This document shows, piece by piece, positions 11,099-20,299 of a stretch of DNA of 29,724 bases (position 1 is its first letter; each line of letters begins with the position of its first letter). Under the pieces are notes generated by a model. It was given only the letters and a program-made list of their open reading frames with translations. It was not told where the DNA came from and ran no database searches. The stretch spans positions 1 to 29,724 of the forward strand of contig NW_027018412.1 in assembly GCF_032854445.1 (NCBI RefSeq). Direction: 5' to 3'. The DNA comes from Liolophura sinensis (lineage: Eukaryota > Mollusca > Polyplacophora > Chitonida > Chitonidae). The position numbers and the translations under genes are program-made.

Positions 11099-11297
11099 TA
11101 ATGAAACTTTTGCTTAGTTTAAGCAGTAACTTGGCATTCTTACCATAGAAGGCTGTCACTAAAGGTGTCATAGTTTCTGAAGAGATGTCGTTCCTAGGTT
11201 TGGCCAATGGCAATACTTCTGGTATCTTTTTTTCCAGGTAGTCTACCCCATCAATACTCCTACATTCAGCGCTGATGAACAGGGCATTTTGGAACAA
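11099..11297 (-). CDS. RIG-I-like receptor exon (helicase insertion domain, second half)
   Basis: This is a 199-nt exon. The acceptor is TTTTTCACCTATTTCAG (exon starts TTGTTCCAAAATGCC, phase 0). The donor is ATTA followed by GTAACC, which leaves one base and so fits the next exon. The peptide [20 protein letters not shown], later [19 protein letters not shown], matches the RLR insertion-domain helices (the YNDAL.I....R..DA..YL region, then a FFENN.ML.RL-like helix). A second donor candidate seven bases earlier gives the same phase, and an alternative acceptor lies 36 bases upstream. The (TA)n block begins about 12 bp past the donor. Confidence 0.65.
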
Positions 11298-11667
11298 CTG
11301 AAATAGGTGAAAAACATCAAAGAGATTAGGACCACGGCGTTTATTGAACTGAAAGGAAACGAAAACACATTTTCTGTTCTTGTCACATTTTACGACCCAG
11401 GTAGACACGCAGGCGGATAACAGATATATTCTTATTTCTATAAAAATGCACGGAAAAAAATCTGTGAATACGTGGGCTCTTCATTTTGTTGTCACACGAA
11501 CCTTAAATTGATTACGTTGATTCTTGGACTAAAAGTAACGCTGGACCTCCAAAACATTCATTAAAAACAAAACTTAAGACTTGGTTTAAAAATACCATAT
11601 TGGGTGAAAATTTATTTATTTGATTGGTGTTTTACGCCGTACTCAAGAATATTTCGTTTCTACGTAC
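11298..11667. other. Intron with truncated SINE tail at 11611-11654
   Basis: Minus-strand SINE tail core (TTTATTTATTTGATTGGTG, TTTTACGCCGTACTCAAGAA) ends at 11654, about 12 bp from the splice donor of the neighbouring exon. The rest is AT-rich with no other feature. Confidence 0.7.
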
Positions 11668-11846
11668 CTGAAGTAAGCTAATGCAGTTCAGAAAAAACTT
11701 CGCCGTGCGAATCTTCAGTTTATGGAAAGCATCTAAAAGGGTTGATTTATTGGTTTTTAACCAGGTCATGTAGATCACTGACATCCTATCAGATGGGGCA
11801 TTGGATAGTTCGGACATCTTGGTGATTGGTTCGTCCTCATGTCGAT
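11668..11846 (-). CDS. RIG-I-like receptor exon (helicase insertion domain)
   Basis: This is a 179-nt exon. The acceptor is TTTGTTTGGTCAG (phase 1 entry) and the donor is ACTTCAG followed by GTACGT, a near-consensus site (phase 0 exit). The peptide includes SDRMSVIYMTWLKTNKSTLL, then FHKLKIRTAKFFLNCISLL, predicted helical. Its assignment to the RLR gene rests on phase continuity with both neighbours and on its place between parts of the insertion domain. The sequence itself is not diagnostic. Confidence 0.5.
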
Positions 11847-11902
11847 CTGACCAAACAAACATTATTCAATGCTTAACTAACGGAGGATTCACTGATTTGA
11901 TA

Positions 11903-11962
11903 CGCTTGAGGATTTACGTCGTAGTTAGTTCGGTCATATTACGACGAGGAGTACTTAGGTGT
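11903..11962 (+). repeat. Dispersed repeat module, copy 3 (diverged)
   Basis: GCTTGAGGATTTACGTCGTA, then TCGGTCATATTACGACGAGG and TACTTAGGTGTATG. It aligns with the start of 10188-10262. What follows differs, so the module is shared by different composite repeats. Confidence 0.45.
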
Positions 11963-11974
11963 ATGGACACACAC

Positions 11975-12150
11975 TGTGGGAGGGTGAGTCCAGGCGGCCA
12001 CAAAGCTGCAGTTTCATACCGAAGACATATCAGACACGACGCTACTGAAATATCATGCTGAAAATACCAAACATGACACCACTGAAGTATCACGCCGAAG
12101 ACACCAAACATAACATCACTGAAGTATCATGCCGAGGACACCAGGCTTTT
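11975..12150 (-). repeat. Repeat related to 1500-1835, with a short tandem
   Basis: Minus-strand relative of the repeat at 1500-1835. Inside it, a roughly 43-bp unit with ACTGAAGTATCATGCCGA and GACACC is repeated about three times (12030-12150). Confidence 0.5.
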
Positions 12151-12191
12151 TTAGAAAATTCTTAGAGAAAAGGAGAGGGCAAGTAACCATA

Positions 12192-12270
12192 TCCTCCCAC
12201 CATAGGCTGCCGCCGTCGTATAAGTGAAATATTCATGAGTTCGGCGTAAAACATCAATCAAATAAACAAA
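12192..12270 (+). mobile_element. SINE tail fragment
   Basis: TCCTCCCACCATAGGCTGCC, GCCGTCGTATAAGTGAAATA, TTCGGCGTAAAACATCAATC, then AAATAAAC. It is the 3' part of the same SINE family, 5' truncated. Confidence 0.8.
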
Positions 12271-12391
12271 TAGATTTCAGACCATATATGATAACGTTGT
12301 TTTTGTTCCCACTGATTCAAATATGCATTCAACACCGCTAATGAATTGATAAATGTTAAATGTTAACAAAAAATATATAAATGTATCTTAC

Positions 12392-12496
12392 TCAAGCAGG
12401 CATGTTTCTTTTCCACGGCTTTTTCTACGCGAAACATCAGCTCTTCTATGATATCAGAGAATTCCTTATTGCGTCTCTCCATCACCGGTGTGTGCT
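12392..12496 (-). CDS. RIG-I-like receptor exon (first visible)
   Basis: This 105-nt exon is too short to show up as a long open frame. The acceptor is GATTGATTTCCAG and the donor is TTGA followed by GTAAGA (strong); it is phase 1 on both sides, matching the next exon. The peptide has RRNKEFSDIIEELMFRVEKA and is a charged helix of the type found just after the first helicase domain in RLRs (F...I...M..V pattern). Support comes from good splice sites and phase, not from sequence alone. Earlier exons (CARD-like or helicase 1) were not found in the window. Confidence 0.5.
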
Positions 12497-15370
12497 CTGG
12501 AAATCAATCATGTTCACAAAGGAACAATATTTAAGACTTAAAGGATAGATGAAAAGGTAATACAAAACGACGAAAATGAAGAAGTGTGTGCATATTTTCT
12601 ATTTTTAATAACGTCTCCGTTTGATGCATATTTTCCATCTATGGTCGAAAACATTCGGAAATGATGTCATCTATCAACCTACTTGGAACGCGGGGCCAGC
12701 TTGGCGCCTCTAGTTCGACCTTTGACCTCAACAACGTCGTTTTGATAACTATCACCATTGACCTCATCACAGTCGTCCACTTTATTTCCGAACTGACCGG
12801 TGGGTCCTCTGGAAACTGTAGTTTAAAGCCATTTCTCACCCCAAGATGTCAGCTGAGAAGCTTTTTTAGTACATTTATATGTTAGGCTCCATCATATACC
12901 CCAGCATATTTTTATCCTTTAGCTCAACACTCAATTACTCCCAGCCATCTGTCGTTTATATATTCTCCTAAAACAGTATTTTTTTGTCCACTGAAGACTA
13001 TAACCTTGCCGTTACTTGGGATATTGGAAAAAATGAAAAAAAAATATATGCTGGTTGTTTTAGTTCGTGCTATTATTAAAGGATATATGGAACGAAGAGT
13101 GCGGTTTTAAGCAAAGATAGGACAACAATATTGAGATTTTTTTCCCGTTTTTGAGATATACTTTACATTTTTAACAACCCATCTATTTATGCATTTTTCC
13201 ATCATCATCACTGCTCAGATATATTCGGATCAATTTAACGCCCCCCACCACTGACGTCACCGGAGCAGGCTACCCAAGAAGAAAGATGATTAGCTCTTTT
13301 GTACATACACACGTTAGGCCACATCATGTGCAAACATCATGTGCTCCATAATAAAAAATTAAAACCAAGCGTTTCGTGTAAGTTTTAAGTACTATTTGAT
13401 ATTTAAAGTTATCCTGATTTAATTGAGAATGATTTCATCTATCTCTGCTCATGAATGATAGCTATCACACTTCAGCCGTAGATGATTAACCTGGTCACAC
13501 CTACAACTTTTTTGCCTTTATTTTGTATTTTGTATTTTGTAAGTACTATGCTCTAAACTTTATTCATAATTACTGGTTTATTTCTTCAGGTCTTCCAGAC
13601 ACTAAAGCAATGGTGCGCGAACGCGCTCAAATTGACAATCTACACACAGTTACCATCCTTGTCAAGGGCGCTGGGACGGTTCTATTTCGTTAATAAAATA
13701 GAAAGGATGCGTTGTGCTGTCAGAACGTCTGTTTCTTCAAAATTTGACACATTACATTGTCCAAGGACAAAGGCAAAATGATTTTACATATAACTCGTCA
13801 GGCAGTTAAGTTTAAAGGAGAATTATTTACCATTACCCACATCATGTGGCCAACCGGCACTTATCCCGTGTATGGGATAAAAAGAGCTGGCATCAAACAA
13901 CAAGAATTTAGGTACTAACCACGACATTTGGATTAGCGCAACATGGGCAACGATTCGATGTTTAAACGTTCTCTTGTAGCCCCTCCAAAAGTAGCGGATT
14001 GCTGGTATTACAAACAAGCGATGGGAGTGAGCGGCTTGTGTTCAATGGTGGCACACATCTCCCTTGATACTGAGTCAGCGGTACACAAACCACTATCTCC
14101 ACGCCACTGCAGACACTGTTCAGAGCCACGCTGGTGTTGGAATATAGGGGATAATGTCCGTAACTGGCCACTGGAACGAATCCAGCCGAGAAATTACAAA
14201 TAGCTAAGGCCGTGTGAAGAACACCGCCGCTGTTTGAGCAGTGTTTTACATCTTACGCAGTCGTCGGATGTCTCCGTGGCTTGTGTCCACACGCCTGGCT
14301 CCATAGATACTGTCACCCCAGATGACAAAGTTGTAGGCCCGTGTCTGCCTAAATCGGCTTCACATGGTCATCAAATTCTGGGCAACGCTACCATCTCAGG
14401 AAGCAACTTTCATTTTAACTTCAACTAAATCTACAGGTTTCTCCACGGAATAAATTGTTCACTTCTGACAGTTTTTTTATTGGTTTGACTTAAAATCATC
14501 GTTCCTCCATCGTCGCAAAACTGGTCAAATTAAGAGTTCGAACTGACATCGAAAGGTTCTAAATGTGCTTTTATTGGCCAATAACTGTCACGTGACTTGC
14601 TCTGATTGGATGATTTATTTCCCATCCACTCCACTGACATGGACTTGTCCAAAATTATAACGACACAACCTAGACCGTTACATATTAACAAAAAGGAGAA
14701 AGCGGTTGTTTTCGGTGTTATCACCCCACCCACCCACCCCTCCTACCCACGCAATGGCTCCATTATTTCATAATGGTATGTTAGAATAGAAATAAAACGT
14801 AGTTTGCCATGCTCAGATCACCGAGATAATGCACAGCAGACATGAGTTTGTTGTCCACTGTTGGAGAACTCGGGAGGCCCCCCTCGTTTAACCACACTCT
14901 TAGTTGGGGGCCGTGTGCAAATATACATATTAAATAGAGATGGCCTTTCAAACAACGTCGAATGTATCACGCTACAGGCCCGCCGGTACATTTATCTCCC
15001 CGAGTAATATCATTTCATGCTGTTTATGTTTACTAAATAAAAAAATTCAGTTTTTTTTTTAGCTTGTTAGATTTGGTTGTGATTTATGTCAAGGGGAACT
15101 ATCAGAATTTCCTTCAGTGATAAAAGTGTTATTTAGCATAGCTTATACATATCGCATCTGTTTTTCCATTTTTGATATTTTACACCCAGGCGCCGAGAAG
15201 TGGAAAAAGATTTTTCTCCCAATTATAGGGCTTAAACCACGGATTTTTATGAAAAATAAATGTGACAGCCTTTTTCAGCGTGTCTTGTTTGATAAGATCC
15301 AGTATTTTTTTAGGAGGATTGGAGATATTTTGTTTATGCGGAATAGTCCTTCCAATTTAGCCCATGTTTC
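12497..15370. other. Non-coding region between RLR exons and repeats
   Basis: No exon with a recognisable domain is found on either strand. Open frames at 12639-12839, 13823-14017, 13962-14203 and 14530-14733 have no motif and no convincing splice sites. Poly(A)/poly(T) patches lie near 13020-13045 and 15045-15060. Confidence 0.45.
14724..14740 (-). other. Strong potential G-quadruplex
   Basis: The plus strand reads CCCCACCCACCCACCCC. The minus strand therefore has four G runs of 4, 3, 3 and 4 with single-base loops, the most stable class of G-quadruplex motif. Confidence 0.65.
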
Positions 15371-15375
15371 GTGAG

Positions 15376-15775
15376 TCGTGGGATATAGCTCAGTCGGCTA
15401 ACAGAGGTGGGAAAGGCGTTGTGTGTAAGGGGTGTATTCATAAACTACATGTATAAGGGGATGTTTGCTAGCTCAAATCCGGATTTGGTCTCCTGTATAT
15501 GTAGTATATGAATGCATTACCTGCATATGGCGCCGGGCTCTACGCACTTCTAAGGAATCTCTGCAACTTTCGACAGTTTCGGAGGCAGAGAGACCTTACC
15601 AAGGGGTGTTGTAGATGGCCCAAAGGTAGTGGTATGTGTCAGCGCCAATTAACCCCCCTAACGGTGGGTCGCTAGCGCAAAAAATCCGGAGGCTGAGCTA
15701 TAAACCAGGCCTTTTGCTTTTTTGGACCATGGGTTCGAACCCCACACTGGGCAGAATTTTTTTTTACCCCCGGGC
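15376..15775. repeat. tRNA-like fragments (two)
   Basis: GGATATAGCTCAGTCGGCTA at about 15380-15400 resembles a tRNA box A region. GGGTTCGAACCCC at about 15731-15743 resembles box B. They do not fold together into one tRNA that I can see and are probably SINE heads or tRNA pseudogenes. A CCGTCCACC triplet repeat lies at 15792-15815, just outside. Confidence 0.35.
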
Positions 15776-15914
15776 ACCAGGCTAGCCAGACACCCGTCCA
15801 CCCGTCCACCCGTCCAACCGGACGGGCAATCCAGCCAAAGTGGGTATTTTTGACGGGTAAAAACTTGAATCAACATTTTTTTTTTACGGCGAGTCCCAGC
15901 CCACAGACCTGTAC

Positions 15915-16500
15915 ACTGTTTCAAAGTGTATTAGCATTATATGTATACTAGATTGTGAATATTTTTCTAACATGTAAATTTTCAAAGTGTATTCATATAT
16001 GTATTCAGATGACAGAAATGATGTTTGACATGCACTACTGTGCCCAGGGTTAATTTCTCGACATAGATATGTGACTGATAGTACATGTATATTCAATTGT
16101 TTCTTGTTTTTTGTATTTTACAAAGTTTATTTCTACCTACTGCGACTTAGCTGCTCAAATCGTATGGTAATTGGTGACACTACTCTTTTAGTGAGTGACA
16201 GTCACAGATTCAGTGGTGATAATTTTGCCTGTTCGCAGTCTCAGAGCTATGTATACTGTATTCTGATTTGATTCCGTTTCATGTGAAGTAGTGTAACTGT
16301 GAGTGACATGCACCTGCTGTGCCAAATTACCATGCATTTTGATTGTTTTCCTTTTTGTGTATTTTATTGTTTATTTATTTCTACCTCCTGATTCACAGCA
16401 TTCACACTTGAACTGCTGCGCCAAATTGCCATTGTTTTCCTTGCATCTGTATTGAATTGTGTATTTTACAGTTCAATTTTGTTTTTCTACCTCCTGTTTC
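15915..16500. repeat. Degenerate ~100-bp tandem repeat next to the Polinton edge
   Basis: Three related blocks (about 16027-16147, 16303-16405 and 16406-16500) each run from CATGCACTGCTGTGCC-like sequence through TTGTTTTCC/TTTGTGTATTTTA to TTTCTACCTCCTG. TTTCAAAGTGTATT is also doubled at about 15919 and 15979. It could belong to the element's terminal region. The right terminal repeat needed to test this is outside the window. Confidence 0.5.
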
Positions 16501-16782
16501 ATACTTGGTTGTCCAAAGCATAACAGATTGTAACCTTACATGGTTTAATATAAAAATTATGTACTCTTTTTAGTGGTTCGCACTCAGTGTCAGTCATTGG
16601 TGGGAAAAGTGTGATATATTGGGTGCCCCCAAAAGCAGTTAATTTCTTGGGGTCCAATAGTAATACATTATTTCCAGTGATATAATAGCAATTAAAGCTA
16701 TTAAAAGGCCTTGATTTTCAATGATACAGTGGCGATAAAATGTCTCCGGCGGCAAACCCCAAACCCCCTGGACGCCCTATTG
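16501..16782. other. Transition into the GC-rich element
   Basis: AT-rich up to about 16735, then abruptly C/G-rich (CTCCGGCGGCAAACCCC onward). No gene is seen. The left end of the Polinton must be at or left of this point; no target duplication could be recognised. Confidence 0.45.
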
Positions 16783-17553
16783 TCAGATCCTGGCTAATGC
16801 CATGCCCCCGGGGCTCTCGAGACATAGCATGAGGGTTGCCCTGGGCACCTCCCCAGAACAACATTCGGAAAGAGCGTTTTTCAGCTCTTGCCGAGCTAGT
16901 TTTCGGCCGCGATCTATAAGCTGTTTTTTCGTGCTTTCATCAATCTCTACGGCGTTGAATACCTTACGAGACTTGGCGCGTATCTCCTGTTTCAGATCAG
17001 AGTAGTTCTTGAGCTCCTGAACGATTTGCTTGAACTCTACGTCTGAAATAACACCATCAGATAATGCCGTAGATACCTGCGCACGGATGCTGTTAAGTTT
17101 GGCCTCAGCCAACAGCCGTATATCGTTATGTTTCTTGGCCTTTGCGTGAAGCCGGCGGCTAACGAATTTTCCGGCGACATTTAAGACACCGCAAGCTAGG
17201 GCCGCAGCTTCCATGGCCAAGACAGCAGGGGCTGCAATTATTGTTGTGAGTAGTCCCACACCTGCAACCCCTAGTCCCAAACCGGCCGTGAGCATGGCCG
17301 AATCAAGGACCTAGGCGGCCAAGACACCACGCCGGTACTTTTTGAACAAGGCCCGGCGGAGATCTCGCTCAGATTCAAGCTGCCTCTGTACTTTGCTGAT
17401 ATACAGCAGGCGATGGGCGTGCGCCACGCCCTCCGGCGGCGCGGTCGGGGGGTTTTCAACCATAATCGTCGGCGCGGTCGGGGCCAAGGGGTGGTCATCC
17501 GTAATCGTCGGCAAGGAGTCTTCATCCGTGATCGTTGGGTACAGTCGCCCCAT
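16783..17553 (-). pseudogene. Polinton accessory membrane protein, in-frame TAG
   Basis: The reading frame is 257 codons, with ATG at 17553 eleven bases after the stop of the upstream gene. The N-terminal part is Pro/Thr-rich and acidic (residues 1-45), followed by a basic helix (RQLESERDLRRALFKKYRRG). Then comes an in-frame TAG at 17311-17313, followed without frame change by a hydrophobic Gly/Ala stretch (TAGLGLGVAGVGLLTTIIAA, likely a membrane hairpin) and a charged helical C-terminal part (FVSRRLHAKAKKHNDIRLLA). It ends in TGA. The two halves look like one protein cut by a point stop, though a short downstream start at 17295 exists. The fold suggests a virion membrane or scaffold protein, but the function is unknown. 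Confidence 0.6.
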
Positions 17554-17563
17554 ATTGTCCGTC

Positions 17564-18388
17564 CTACGAATCAACAACGTCGGTTAGCTCTAAATTGTCA
17601 TCGGGATTACTAACACGAAAGCGGTAAAGGCCTATGCCGCACTCTAAATTGATTGCATCGAGATTTAAAACGCCCCCCTCGAGACAGCCCCGGATGACTG
17701 GGTCGCCCTGGGCCGGTAATTTGATCATAAGTCTGAGATCCTTTGTATCGTGCTCCTCAGGCCACTTTATTCTCACCCCATTAATCAAAGTGCAACGGCG
17801 ACTGCCCGCGCCAAGTATGAGGTCGAAGATAAGTATAGATCCAGGGTTTAGTAGTAGTGCGGACTTAAAATCGGTTTGCGCGGTAAGACGAACGGGCTCT
17901 GCCAGCCCCGACATTAGTACGAAGCGGCCTCTTCTGTCCCGATCTAGATAACAGCTGCCGGTTGGTACGTACGACACGAAATAGTTTCCGAAGTGGAAAA
18001 CTTTTTTCACAACGGCCCTCGTGACCTGGACCTATGTCGGGGTCACCTTCACATCTATCAACCAATAGGGGTCGCGAGCTCTGGCAAGAACAAAGCGGTA
18101 TTCAAAGCGAATTAAAGAGAGTGTTTGTTCTTCAATCACCTCAGACGGCGACCTGCGCTCTTGCTCTACAGAGGATGAGACATCTTCAAGGGAACAAACG
18201 TGGTAGGTTCTGCTTGCCCCCCTCCCCCCCCTTCCCCCGGTAATCTTTTTGCGGTTGTACTTGCCACTTTGAAACTGGAAGGCGTAGATTTTTCCTTCCT
18301 GGTCTTGAAGTTCGAACTCCGACACATCAGCCCAGTCGCTTAAAGACAGGCACGCAGACCTGGGACCGGCTGCGTCCACCATGCTCAT
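17564..18388 (-). pseudogene. Polinton accessory protein, in-frame TAG
   Basis: The frame is 275 codons from ATG at 18388, which overlaps the stop of the upstream gene as ATGA. An in-frame TAG at 18032-18034 separates residues 1-118 from the rest, which continues in the same frame (FHFGNYFVSYVPTGSCYL onward) with no ATG close after the stop. That argues for one gene with a point stop rather than two. The first half contains a Gly/Arg linker (TGGRGGRGAS) coded by a run of G tracts at about 18216-18239. The second half is beta-rich, of unknown family. It ends in TAG at 17564-17566. The operon-like arrangement with the genes on either side suggests co-expression. Confidence 0.55.
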
Positions 18389-19044
18389 TGTATTTCTAGG
18401 GTAGCACTGAGGTACCCTACATTCATATACTTGCCGTCTTTGTCTAAAAGTGCCACGGTCAAGTGCGTTATATAGTCGGCGCGTAAGGTTTTGTACTGTG
18501 GGTTGGGAAATGAAACCGTCTTCCCACAGTTAATCTTTTCACCAGTCACGGCGATGGCTTTAAGTAGTGTGGAATCGCCACCAAAATCTGAGGTTATTCT
18601 CACATTTTCTGAGGTGCTCAGTTCATCTAAATGCACAAAGACTTCTTTGTGTGAGACCAAGTTAGGTAGCTTTTCACCCTCCACAGTCCCCCCTATGGGA
18701 GTCATCCCGTCGGAGAACCCTAAGATGGGGGCAAGCTCTTGGAGTATTATGAAGGTATTTCTAGGGAGGGTAAGGACTAAGCGGCCCGTGGCTTCATCCA
18801 ATCCCAGAGAAACCCCATGCGGGCGGAATATGTCCTTGTCCAGCGTACAGACATTGTAGTAGCCCGTCGGCACTTCAACACGTTTGCCCTCAAGCAAGAA
18901 GCCTACTGCGGAGGGGATATTCACCCAGATCGGGTAGAATGTTATCCCGCGAAGGGCGGTTTTAAGGCGGCCGTCGAGGTTGTTAAGGGCATGAGGCAGC
19001 GTGTGCTGTGCCCCATTTAGAATGTCAGTCAATGTGATAAACAT
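18385..19044 (-). CDS. Candidate penton-like minor capsid protein
   Basis: The protein is an intact 219 residues. I chose the ATG at 19044 (MFITLTDILNG) because the 16 upstream in-frame residues overlap the divergent neighbour. The sequence is beta-rich with few charged helices (PTGYYNVCTLDKDIFRPHG; LPNLVSHKEVFVHLDELSTS; ADYITHLTVALLDKDG), as expected of a jelly-roll virion protein. In Polintons a single jelly-roll minor capsid (penton) protein accompanies the major capsid protein, so that is the best guess. I cannot prove it without structure comparison. It is one of the few undamaged genes, and its stop overlaps the start of the next gene. Confidence 0.55.
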   Translation of the reverse strand: MFITLTDILNGAQHTLPHALNNLDGRLKTALRGITFYPIWVNIPSAVGFLLEGKRVEVPTGYYNVCTLDKDIFRPHGVSLGLDEATGRLVLTLPRNTFIILQELAPILGFSDGMTPIGGTVEGEKLPNLVSHKEVFVHLDELSTSENVRITSDFGGDSTLLKAIAVTGEKINCGKTVSFPNPQYKTLRADYITHLTVALLDKDGKYMNVGYLSATLEIQ

Positions 19045-19054
19045 CTTAGCCACG
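19045..19054. promoter_or_regulatory. Minimal divergent start region
   Basis: Only ten bases separate the ATG of the minus-strand gene (19044) from the ATG of the plus-strand gene (19055). Any promoters for either direction must lie inside the other gene. Confidence 0.5.
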
Positions 19055-20299
19055 ATGAACAGCGAGGCATACAGGTTCAATAGAGAGGTCACTTACAAGG
19101 CCGGGGCATTTCATAGTATCCAAACCCACGCAGAGCATCTCACGCGATTTGACATCTACATCGATGAAAAGAAGGCCTTTCCAGTCCAGTTCACAGATTT
19201 GTTGGCCAAGTACCGGCTGCCAAAGATAACCAGCAATGACATTGTTCAGGTCTGGAACACCAATCCAATGCAATTCTGGCAGAACCAAGTGAACTTCGCG
19301 GTCTGGTGCGCAACCACGGGCTGTGGCGTCTCTGCAAAAGACCATCTTCTCGCCCCCGACCAACGAAAAAGGGCCCTATACACGTTCCATGTGTATTACC
19401 AAGTTAGGCGGATCTTGGAAGAGATAAAGGCCCCTCTGCCGCAAGACAGAGCGTGGGCGACATTCAAAAACCCCTACGACAAGATGGCCTATGAGAGGAT
19501 TTGTAGGGAGTTCCGCGTAGATGCGCACACAGACTGGAGGCGCAGGGGTGTGAATCACGGCCTCGGAGTGGCATATTACTATGTCACGAGAACGGGCTAC
19601 AGCCCAATTGGCGATGGGACCTTCGATCCGAGCAGGATGTCGTTCTCTAGAAAGCCTACAGCGCTCCACGTCGACTACATCTAGCAGGACGCCGAGGAGG
19701 CTTGGGCGTCGTTCATTGTTGACAAATCCCAAGGATTCACGCAGCCGGGCGTAGAGCGCCTAACCGATTCCATCCGGACATACGTGTGGGCTATTCTAGG
19801 CGCCCAAGCGCAAACAAGGGCGCGTATTCTAGGCACGGGCACAGCCTTCGACGCGCAAAAACAGTTTGCCGCGAACGTTGAAGACGCTATTTCCTCTCCG
19901 ATCGACTTTCCGTCTGCTATCAAACGCTACCAGGACGTGCTACAGTATGCCGGGAGCGCTGTAGACTTTGTGTATGGCATAGGCCTATATATGGCCCCCA
20001 GCGACATGCTTCTGCAGATCGGCCATGTGGCGAACTACAACAACAAAATCGTCGTGGCCACAGAGGACCAGAAGCTAGGCGCCAATGAGGGTGTGAACGC
20101 TAAAGTGCCGCCCACTTTGCACAAGCGCGCACCTTCCCACGGGATCGTTGAGCCACAAGAAAGCGTCCCACCACCCACCGCGCGCGTTCCTGCCGCAGAA
20201 CCCCCATTTCCAAAGGAAAAGAATCACGATGCGGAGAAGACAGCCATCGTCGTCGCTGGGGTTGGTATCGGCTTACTGCTGCTGTGGACTATGCGTTAA
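19055..20299 (+). pseudogene. Polinton structural-type protein, in-frame TAG
   Basis: The frame is 415 codons from ATG at 19055 (MNSEAYRFNREV) to TAA at 20297, broken by TAG at 19682-19684 (after residue 209) and continuous in frame on both sides. Residues 1-209 are mixed alpha/beta with many aromatics (NPMQFWQNQVNFAVWCATT). The part after the stop holds AFDAQKQFAANVEDAISSP and AIKRYQDVLQYAGSAVDFVY, a Pro-rich linker, and a C-terminal membrane anchor (TAIVVAGVGIGLLLLW). This layout, a large globular part plus a tail anchor, suits a virion or membrane-associated protein. The specific role is unknown. The 3' end overlaps the convergent gene by 27 bp. Confidence 0.6.

Noticed and set aside
10547-11101. 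Tyr-Ile repeat frames on both strands
   Set aside because: Pure (TA)n translation. Only the minus-strand part at 11099-11297 is an exon, with its own splice sites.
12639-12839. A further upstream RLR exon
   Set aside because: The open frame lacks convincing acceptor and donor sites in the required phase and shows no helicase motif.
15376-15745. A functional tRNA gene
   Set aside because: Box A-like and box B-like pieces are about 330 bp apart and no cloverleaf forms between them.
17311-18065. Each half of the TAG-split genes as separate genes
   Set aside because: Both halves share one frame, and the distal half of the gene at 17564-18388 lacks a nearby ATG, so a point stop in one gene is simpler.
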